Source: Alphaproteobacteria bacterium UBA6187
GTDB lineage: Bacteria > Pseudomonadota > Alphaproteobacteria > Rickettsiales > UBA6187
DNA: 11,832 nucleotides
Assembly: GCA_002422795.1 (NCBI GenBank)
Contig: DITJ01000005.1
Location: forward strand, 1 to 11,832
Reading direction: 5' to 3'
The position numbers and the translations under genes are program-made. Shown here piece after piece: positions 5,986-11,832 of this stretch (position 1 is its first letter; each line of letters opens with the position of its first letter). A model generated the notes under the pieces. It was not told the DNA's origin. It saw only the letters and a list, made by a program, of their open reading frames with translations, and did no database searches.

Positions 5986-6037
5986 GCCCTCTCCCTCAAG
6001 GGAGAGGAAACTGCACAGCTTATTCGACACAACTGCT

Positions 6038-6066
6038 TTGCAAAAAGGCAAAAGCATAAATACATT
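6038..6066 (+). promoter_or_regulatory. Possible promoter for glyS
   Basis: TTGCAA (6038-6043), a 17-base spacer and TACATT (6061-6066), each four of six to consensus. It would give a leader of about 40 bases for glyS. A separate promoter makes sense because terminator-like hairpins lie between panD and glyS, but the match is modest. Confidence 0.35.
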
Positions 6067-6111
6067 AGCCTCATATAAATTATAAGGCAGTAAAATTAAT
6101 AAAGGTACTAT

Positions 6112-8175
6112 ATGGCAGAGTTACTGCTTGAACTATTCAGTGAAGAAATACCATCAGGCGCGCAAACCCGCGCTATAGAGGATTTTAAAAAGATTTTTTC
6201 TGCAAAATTTGCAGCAGCAGGGATTGCCTATAAAAATATTGAATGTTACACCACACCAAGGCGTGTTACTATTGTGGCTGATGGCTTGCCGCTTGCGCAG
6301 GAATCTAGTGTTGAAGAGCGCCGCGGGCCAAGGGTTGATGCTCCACCCCAGGCAATAGAAGGCTTCCTTAAATCAACCGGGTTAAAATTAGAGCAACTTG
6401 AAAAACGCACAACAGAAAAGGGTGATTTTTATTTCGCGATTATAAAACAAGAGGGCAGGGCGGTATCAGAGTTTTTGGTTGAAACCATCCAGGATGTAAT
6501 ATCAAACTATACCTGGCCTAAATCCATGAAATGGGGCTCTAGCAATATCAGGTGGATACGCCCGCTGCATAGTATAATATGCCTATTTGAAGGGAGTATA
6601 TTGCCTGTAAGTTTCGGGCATATTAATGCTAGTGATAAAACGCGCGGTCACCGCTTCCTTGGAAATGAAGAATTTACAGTAGCGAATTTTGCAGATTATG
6701 AAGCAAAACTCCGTAAGCATTATGTTATTTTAAACCAGGAAGAGCGCCAGAGGATCATTAAAAAAGAAGCTGATAGGCTTGCTGCGGAAGTTTCTGCCCA
6801 CGTAAAACCAGATGATGGCCTGCTTGTTGAAACCGCCAACCTGGTTGAATGGCCTGTGCCATTGCTTGGCCGTATTGAAGAGCGTTTTATGGCGGTTCCG
6901 CCTGAGGTGCTGATTCTCACCATGCGCTCACATCAGCGTTATTTTTCACTACTTACTTCTGAAAAAATTCTTGCCCCATATTTCATAACTGTTTCGAATA
7001 TCATTTCAAATGATGGCGGTGTGCAGATTATGAATGGTAATGGCCGAGTGCTACGTGCCCGCCTTGAAGATGCAAAATTCTTCTGGGATCAGGATAGGAA
7101 AAACAGCCTGGAATCGCGCGTTGATGGTCTTAAAAAAGTGATATTCCATGCGCGTCTTGGTACTGTTGCACAGAAAGTTGAGCGCATAGTAGAACTTGCT
7201 GGAGAAATCTCCACCTGGGTTCCGGGGGCGGATAAAAAATTAGCCCAGCGTGCTGCAAAATTATGCAAAGCCGACCTTGCAACCGGTATTGTAGGCGAGC
7301 TGCCTGAATTACAAGGGCTTATGGGCAGCTATTATGCAGTTCATGATAAAGAAGATGCTGCCGTTGCTGCTGCTATAAAAGAGCATTATAGCCCGGTGGG
7401 AAGCTCTGATTCATGCCCGGAGGCGCCTGTTAGCATATCAGTTGCTATATCTGATAAAATAGATACGCTTGTTGGTCTGTTTGCAATTGGTGAAAAGCCG
7501 ACTGGTTCACGCGATCCATATGCGCTACGCCGCGCTGCCCTTGGTGTTATCAGGATAATTCTTGAAAATAACTTGCGTATTCCGCTTAAAACTCTTCTGG
7601 AAAAATCTGTAAGTAAATACCAGGGGCTTGCAACACCAAAAAATATAATTGCTGAAATAATGGAATTTTTTGCTGACCGCCTGCGTGTGCTATTAAAAGA
7701 GCAGGATATAAGGCACGATATAATTGAAGCCGTGTTCAATGAAGGTGGTGAGGATGATTTAACGCGCTTGGTAAACCGCGCAAAGGCACTTTCTAATTTC
7801 CTTAAAACAGAAGATGGAGGCAATTTGCTTGCAGCATATAAACGTGCAACCAACATTGTGGAAATTGAAGAAAAGAAGGATAAAATATCTTATCGTGGAC
7901 AGCCTGATAAATCAATGTTACAGGAAGAGCCGGAAAAAATTATCTTTAACCTTTTCAGCGACCTAAAGCCTGTTATATCGGATGGTTTAAAAAGTGAAAA
8001 TTTCGAAGCGGTAATGCAGGAGCTTGCAAAATTACGTAAGCCAGTAGATAGTTTCTTTGATAATGTTAAAGTGAATAATGAAGATGCAGCTTTGCGCAAA
8101 AACCGCCTGTTAATTCTAGCTCAATTCCGTGAATTCCTGAATGATGTTGCTAATTTTAGTAAAATTGAAGGATAG
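6112..8175 (+). CDS. glyS: Glycyl-tRNA synthetase beta subunit
   Basis: A 687-aa protein, nearly the E. coli length (689 aa), giving the tRNA-recognising half of the alpha2beta2 glycyl-tRNA synthetase. Family signatures in order: LLLELFSEEIPSG (4-16), CYTTPRRVTIVADGLP (45-60), RRGPRVDAPPQAIEGFL (70-86), SMKWGSSNIRWIRPLHS (138-154), RSHQRYFSL (272-280), DAKFFWDQD (320-328), DLATGIVGELPELQGLMGSY (388-407) and GSRDPYALRRAALGVIR (465-481). The last 110 residues fit the DALR-type anticodon-binding domain, ending in the helix NRLLILAQFREFLNDVANFS. The ATG has AAAGG at 6101-6105, six bases away. It is split from glyQ by panD and about 450 bases of repeats, so the subunits may be made from separate transcripts. 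Two glycosyltransferase genes follow after 17 bases. Confidence 0.97.
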   Translation: MAELLLELFSEEIPSGAQTRAIEDFKKIFSAKFAAAGIAYKNIECYTTPRRVTIVADGLPLAQESSVEERRGPRVDAPPQAIEGFLKSTGLKLEQLEKRTTEKGDFYFAIIKQEGRAVSEFLVETIQDVISNYTWPKSMKWGSSNIRWIRPLHSIICLFEGSILPVSFGHINASDKTRGHRFLGNEEFTVANFADYEAKLRKHYVILNQEERQRIIKKEADRLAAEVSAHVKPDDGLLVETANLVEWPVPLLGRIEERFMAVPPEVLILTMRSHQRYFSLLTSEKILAPYFITVSNIISNDGGVQIMNGNGRVLRARLEDAKFFWDQDRKNSLESRVDGLKKVIFHARLGTVAQKVERIVELAGEISTWVPGADKKLAQRAAKLCKADLATGIVGELPELQGLMGSYYAVHDKEDAAVAAAIKEHYSPVGSSDSCPEAPVSISVAISDKIDTLVGLFAIGEKPTGSRDPYALRRAALGVIRIILENNLRIPLKTLLEKSVSKYQGLATPKNIIAEIMEFFADRLRVLLKEQDIRHDIIEAVFNEGGEDDLTRLVNRAKALSNFLKTEDGGNLLAAYKRATNIVEIEEKKDKISYRGQPDKSMLQEEPEKIIFNLFSDLKPVISDGLKSENFEAVMQELAKLRKPVDSFFDNVKVNNEDAALRKNRLLILAQFREFLNDVANFSKIEG

Positions 8176-8192
8176 CTTTTAGAAAAACAGGA

Positions 8193-9980
8193 GTGTTTAA
8201 AATTATTAAAATATCTGATTTTCCCAAAGAAAAACTATTATTTCTTGCATGTAGCATAATCACTATTTTAGGCGCCTTGTTTATAAGGCTTCGTGGCCTT
8301 GATGATTTATATTATTTTTCGGATGAAGTTTGGCATCTGGTTGTAGCCAGTAAAAGAACCATAGCCGAAGTTCTGGAATATAATTTCCAGCAGGAAGTAC
8401 ATCCCCCACTTTCCCCGCTTATCTGGCATTTCATGCTTAAAATTAGCGATAATATATTATGGATACGCAGTGCATCATATGTTCCGGCTATATTACTGAT
8501 TCCAACCTTATATATATTAGGAAATCTTACAATAGGCAGGGCTGCCGGTTTTACCATGGCTGTAATTGCAGCCTTTGGTGCATTGGATATAAATTCCGGC
8601 GTTACAGTTCGTGCGTATCCGTTAATGCTGCTTGCGTTGGCATGGGCTGGCATTTTTATGTATAAATATATAGCTAACCAAAACAAAAAATACCTTGTCT
8701 GGTATTTTGCTATGGTATTTATCGCAATAGAATTAGTACACTCGGCAGCCTTCCTTATTATTCCTTATGGTTTACTGCTTATGTGGGATGCTTATAAGAA
8801 AAAATCAAAGAAAGAGTTTCTGGTTATAACTTTTGGGCATATGTTCCTGGCGGCCTGCACAGTTGGATATGCATATATTATAAAAAATTATTATGGCTTC
8901 GAAGGAAATTATGGCTATTTCTTTAGTAGCGCAGATATTTTTGATTACTTATTAAATTCCCTGCGTATTACTATTGCATTTTTAAGAAAGCTACTTTCTT
9001 TAGGTGATGGCAATGTATCTTTCTATATATTCTCATTCTTGTTGGCTGTTATGCCATTTATTTTAATAAAAAATAAGCGGCAAGATTTACTATGTATCGT
9101 ATATATACCACTAATATTAGTAATTATTACCAATTATTTGGTGATTTACCCGTTTCCTATCATAATGAGAAATAACTTATTCTTATTCATACCTTTTTTA
9201 CTTTTATTTGGCTTTATTGCACAGAAATTATATAATTTTCTATTAAAATATATCAAAAATGAACATCATTTTTTGATAACAGCTTTTATTGTAATAGCTA
9301 TTCCACTAATTTGGTTTGTGCATGATTTCAGGAACCCATATGTAGGATCTACAAAAGCTGTAGGGGAATATTATATTCCTAAGAAGCAATTCCAAAGATA
9401 CCTCAATTATGTAAATGCGCTTAAAAAGGACGGCAATATTCTGGTATTGGAAAATCAAATGATTTGGTATTTCAATTATTTAGAAAGGGAAAGCGCAAAA
9501 GTTGAATATTTAACTGACCATTTAGGACATTTTAAAAGTGATAATTATGAATTCTATTTTAGTGGCTTTCCAGGAAGGCAAGCTGATATTTTATTATCAT
9601 ATTATGATCTGGAAAAGTTTGCGTCTGATTTATTAGTGGAATTGAAGAAAAATGGGCGTTTGGCTAATGTAAAGAATATTATATATAGCCATATTGGAGG
9701 GGATTATACAATCCTAGGCGGTGTAATGAAAACGGGGATTATATTGCAAAATAACCCAGGGAGGCAATTAACTGCTCCACCTGAAAAGAAGAGTGAATTT
9801 GATCTCATAAAAGAAATCATTACATCTAAACAGGTTAATATTAAAGTATATGAAAGATCAGCTACTAACAGTTATATTACCATTGTTGGCATGACACCTG
9901 AATTTTTAAAAGAAAACATTATTGGAAAAGAATTTATAGATGTAAAAACTCTATTAAAGAAAAGACTAGTTGGTAATTAA
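8193..9980 (+). CDS. GT39-family (PMT/ArnT-like) membrane glycosyltransferase, paralog A
   Basis: A 595-aa polytopic protein of the GT39/GT-C fold, enzymes that move a sugar from a polyprenyl-phosphate donor to a glycolipid, polymer or protein on the periplasmic face of the inner membrane. After the first membrane helix (about 14-32) the first loop holds the acidic pair SDE (Asp44-Glu45), the expected catalytic/metal site, and the HPPL motif (70-73). VRAYPLMLLALAWAG (139-153) matches the R.Y helix of the family. About eleven to twelve hydrophobic segments run to residue 376. Residues 378-595 form a soluble, probably periplasmic domain with no motif I recognise. Start: GTG at 8193 overlaps an AGGAG (8189-8193), too close to serve it; alignment with paralog B points to a start about two to three codons later, where only ATT (8202) is available. 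Substrate unknown. It follows glyS by 17 bases. Confidence 0.82.
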   Translation: MFKIIKISDFPKEKLLFLACSIITILGALFIRLRGLDDLYYFSDEVWHLVVASKRTIAEVLEYNFQQEVHPPLSPLIWHFMLKISDNILWIRSASYVPAILLIPTLYILGNLTIGRAAGFTMAVIAAFGALDINSGVTVRAYPLMLLALAWAGIFMYKYIANQNKKYLVWYFAMVFIAIELVHSAAFLIIPYGLLLMWDAYKKKSKKEFLVITFGHMFLAACTVGYAYIIKNYYGFEGNYGYFFSSADIFDYLLNSLRITIAFLRKLLSLGDGNVSFYIFSFLLAVMPFILIKNKRQDLLCIVYIPLILVIITNYLVIYPFPIIMRNNLFLFIPFLLLFGFIAQKLYNFLLKYIKNEHHFLITAFIVIAIPLIWFVHDFRNPYVGSTKAVGEYYIPKKQFQRYLNYVNALKKDGNILVLENQMIWYFNYLERESAKVEYLTDHLGHFKSDNYEFYFSGFPGRQADILLSYYDLEKFASDLLVELKKNGRLANVKNIIYSHIGGDYTILGGVMKTGIILQNNPGRQLTAPPEKKSEFDLIKEIITSKQVNIKVYERSATNSYITIVGMTPEFLKENIIGKEFIDVKTLLKKRLVGN

Positions 9981-9994
9981 ATTATATAAAAAAT

Positions 9995-11782
9995 ATGAAA
10001 ATTAACATAACCCAGCTGCCGAAAGAAAAATTATTATTCTTTGCATGCAGTATTATTACTATTTTAGGGGCGTTGTTTGTCCGGCTTAATGGCCTTGGCG
10101 ATTATTATCTTTATTCAGATGAAGCCTGGCACATGGTTGTTGCAAGCCAGAAAACTTTAGCCGGTCTTATAGATTATAATTTCCGCGAAGAAATACATCC
10201 TCCGCTTTCTACGCTTATCTGGCATATTATGCTTAAAATAAGCGATAATATATTATGGCTGCGCAGTGCCGCTTATATTCCGGCTATATTATTAATTCCA
10301 TCAGCATATATATTAGGTAATTTATTAATAGGCCGCGCTGCCGGTTTTGCTATGGCGGTTATCGCGGCTTTTGGGATGATTGATATAAACCCCGGCGTTG
10401 TAATCCGCGCATACCCTATGATGTTGCTTGCGCTGGCATGGGCTGGCATTTTCCTGCATAAATATATAGCAAACAGGCAGCGTAAATATCTGCTGTGGTA
10501 TTTTATTTTAGCATTCGCATCCATACAATTGGTTCATTCCGCAGCATTTTTAATAGTGCCGTATGGTCTATTGCTTATGTGGAATGCGTATAAGAACAAA
10601 GATAAGAATGGTTTTTTAATTATATTATTCGGGCATTTATTCCTTGTATCTTGCCTGCTTGGATATATTGGTATTTTAAAGTTCTTTTATGGCTATGAAG
10701 GCAGCTATGATTATTTTCTTATAGTAAATAATTTGTCAGCTTATCTGTGGGATGTTTTCCGTATTATTATAATGTTTTTAAGGGAAATGTTACCTGTAGA
10801 GATTAATAAAATATCTTTTTATATATTTTCTTTATTCTTAATTTCCGCCCTTTCTTTCCTTATAATAAAGGAGCGTCTGGATTTATTATGTATTATTATA
10901 GCGCCGCTGGCATGTGCGGTGATTGCTAATTATTTTCTAATATATCCTTTTAGCGGCATAGTAAGGAACCATCTATATTTATTTATACCGTTCTTATTGT
11001 TATTTGGTTTTGTCGCCCAGAAATTATATGAATTTATATTAAAATTCGTAAAGAGTGAGTATCATTTTCGGGTAACAGCCTGCGCTGTGATAGCAATTCC
11101 ACTTATGTGGTCGGTATTGGATTTTAGAAATAGTTATTTGAAATCCCCAGGTTCGCTTGAATTTTATACGCCAAAGCAGGAATTTAACCAATATCTTAAA
11201 TATGTAAATGCGCTTAAGAAAAATGATACTGTAATGATACTTGAGCATGAAATGATATGGCATTTCCTTTATTTGGAAAGGGATAGTGCGAAAGTTGAAT
11301 ATCTTACTGAAAATTTAGGTCACTTTAAAAGTGATAATTATGAGTTTTATTTTTGCGCCTTTCCTGGAAGGGATGCTAATACTTTGCGCTCATTTTATAC
11401 ATTTGAAAAATTCTCTTCCGATTTGCTAGATGAATTAAGTAAAAACGGCAGGCTGCCTTCAATAAAAAACATTATATATACACATATTGGCGGCAACTAT
11501 TCATTTTTTGGTTCAATGTTAAGGATGGGGATAAAACTCAATCAGAATCCTTCAATGAAACTTACATTTAATGGTAATCCCAATGAAAAAAATGAATTTG
11601 ATTTAATACAGAAGATTATAACATCCAATCAGGTGGTACCCAAAATATATAAAAAATCCCCAAGTTCAGAAATTTATATTACTATACTTGGTATGACGCC
11701 GGAATTTGTTCGGGAGAACATTTCCGGGAAAGAGTTTATTAATAAAAGTGAAGTGCGTAAAAAGATGGTTTTGGGGAAGTAG
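9995..11782 (+). CDS. GT39-family (PMT/ArnT-like) membrane glycosyltransferase, paralog B
   Basis: A second 595-aa GT-C protein, clearly a duplicate of the gene just upstream: the two align end to end with few gaps and are identical at well over half the positions by eye. It keeps the catalytic acidic pair (Asp42-Glu43 in YSDEAWHM), HPPL (68-71), IRAYPMMLLALAWAGIF and the whole set of membrane segments. The first 200 residues are closest to paralog A, the middle membrane part (about 215-320) is the most diverged, and the C-terminal soluble domain is close again, with a near-identical block around YLTENLGHFKSDNYEFYF. The ATG at 9995 follows the stop of paralog A by 14 bases with no Shine-Dalgarno, only an A/T-rich leader, so it may rely on re-initiation. 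The shared acidic pair suggests that both copies are active; different acceptor or donor use is inference. Confidence 0.83.
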   Translation: MKINITQLPKEKLLFFACSIITILGALFVRLNGLGDYYLYSDEAWHMVVASQKTLAGLIDYNFREEIHPPLSTLIWHIMLKISDNILWLRSAAYIPAILLIPSAYILGNLLIGRAAGFAMAVIAAFGMIDINPGVVIRAYPMMLLALAWAGIFLHKYIANRQRKYLLWYFILAFASIQLVHSAAFLIVPYGLLLMWNAYKNKDKNGFLIILFGHLFLVSCLLGYIGILKFFYGYEGSYDYFLIVNNLSAYLWDVFRIIIMFLREMLPVEINKISFYIFSLFLISALSFLIIKERLDLLCIIIAPLACAVIANYFLIYPFSGIVRNHLYLFIPFLLLFGFVAQKLYEFILKFVKSEYHFRVTACAVIAIPLMWSVLDFRNSYLKSPGSLEFYTPKQEFNQYLKYVNALKKNDTVMILEHEMIWHFLYLERDSAKVEYLTENLGHFKSDNYEFYFCAFPGRDANTLRSFYTFEKFSSDLLDELSKNGRLPSIKNIIYTHIGGNYSFFGSMLRMGIKLNQNPSMKLTFNGNPNEKNEFDLIQKIITSNQVVPKIYKKSPSSEIYITILGMTPEFVRENISGKEFINKSEVRKKMVLGK

Positions 11783-11832
11783 GCGGTATTATTAAAGAAC
11801 GTTAGCTTTATACCAATTCATTATCAAAACAA
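11783..11832. other. Right edge, non-coding tail
   Basis: Fifty bases after the stop of paralog B. No hairpin with a T-run and no start of a further gene can be made out before the window ends, so whether the glyS transcription unit continues is unknown. Confidence 0.4.

Larger units (their letters stand above)
5743..6007. repeat. Mosaic of palindromic repeats between panD and glyS
   Basis: The 377 bases between panD and glyS hold no credible gene. Most of the gap is a CCCTCACCC/CCCTCTCCC repeat family. Outer arms at 5744-5759 and 5893-5908 are near-exact inverted copies. GGGTGAGGGGGATT (5900-5913) is the exact reverse complement of 5932-5945 across an 18-base spacer, so two copies of the element lie head to head. 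The second copy ends in the hairpin CCTCTCCC-TCAA-GGGAGAGG (5988-6007). Similar GC-rich repeats are common between genes in many proteobacteria and are usually seen as small non-coding mobile or REP-like elements. Each copy here carries a further, unrelated palindrome (5845-5893 and 5946-5985). Confidence 0.85.

Noticed and set aside
5743..6007. CRISPR-like array
   Set aside because: The repeats are inverted and nested, not regularly spaced direct repeats with unique spacers, and there are no cas genes.
6034..6056. Hairpin TGCTTTGC / GCAAAAGCA before glyS
   Set aside because: A short bulged stem overlapping the possible promoter; too weak to call as a terminator or regulator.
5887..6078. 63-aa open frame beginning with GTG in the panD-glyS gap
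   Set aside because: Its first two thirds are the translated repeat elements (GVRVRG, NPPHPDF, SALSLKGEE), a typical spurious product of CCCTCACCC-type repeats; it has no ribosome-binding site.
7386..7856. 156-aa minus-strand open frame inside glyS
   Set aside because: It is fully antisense to a well-conserved part of GlyS, is rich in Ser/Arg as expected for a shadow frame, and matches no family I know.
8312..8686. 124-aa minus-strand open frame inside GT39 paralog A
   Set aside because: Shadow of the plus-strand coding sequence; the matching place in paralog B also gives a shadow frame only because the two genes are duplicates.

Overview
The window looks like a chromosomal piece of an AT-rich alphaproteobacterium. 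The evidence is the tetrameric-type glycyl-tRNA synthetase pair with alphaproteobacterial-looking alpha and beta subunits, an IlvD start, a proteobacterial NhaA, and intergenic regions with proteobacterial-style CCCTCACCC/CCCTCTCCC palindromic repeats. A more exact placement (for example a free-living or host-associated relative of Rickettsiales or Holosporales) is only a guess. No phage, transposase, CRISPR, rRNA or tRNA gene was seen.

Layout. (1) 1-274: 5' end of ilvD on the minus strand, running off the left edge. (2) 412-951: a small membrane-anchored SRPBCC (START-like) protein, convergent with (3) 965-1474: a MarR-family regulator on the minus strand. (4) 1475-1717: a divergent control region with a 9-bp inverted repeat that is a good candidate MarR operator. 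(5) 1718-4199: a two-gene operon, a YbdK/GCS2-type carboxylate-amine ligase whose 3' end overlaps an NhaA Na+/H+ antiporter by 17 bases. (6) 4200-4454: two stem-loops, then a near-consensus promoter for (7) glyQ (TTG start). (8) 5304-5372: a 28-bp-stem palindrome that begins in the glyQ stop codon. (9) panD. (10) 5735-6111: a 377-base mosaic of palindromic repeats, with smaller palindromes nested inside a larger repeat family. (11) glyS, then closely spaced (12, 13) two tandem paralogous GT39-type membrane glycosyltransferases of 595 aa each.

How the genes may work together. GlyQ and GlyS form the alpha2beta2 glycyl-tRNA synthetase, but the usual adjacent pair is split here by panD (aspartate decarboxylase, beta-alanine for pantothenate/CoA) and by repeats on both sides of panD. 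glyS and the two glycosyltransferases are spaced 17 and 14 bases apart and read as one transcription unit, although their jobs differ; the glycosyltransferases probably decorate a cell-envelope glycolipid or polymer using polyprenyl-phosphate sugars. The divergent marR / ligase-nhaA block looks like a self-contained regulated stress module (ion, pH or electrophile stress), which is inference. The most unusual structures are the nested palindromes around panD and the pair of diverged GT39 paralogs with a well-conserved, unassigned C-terminal soluble domain.
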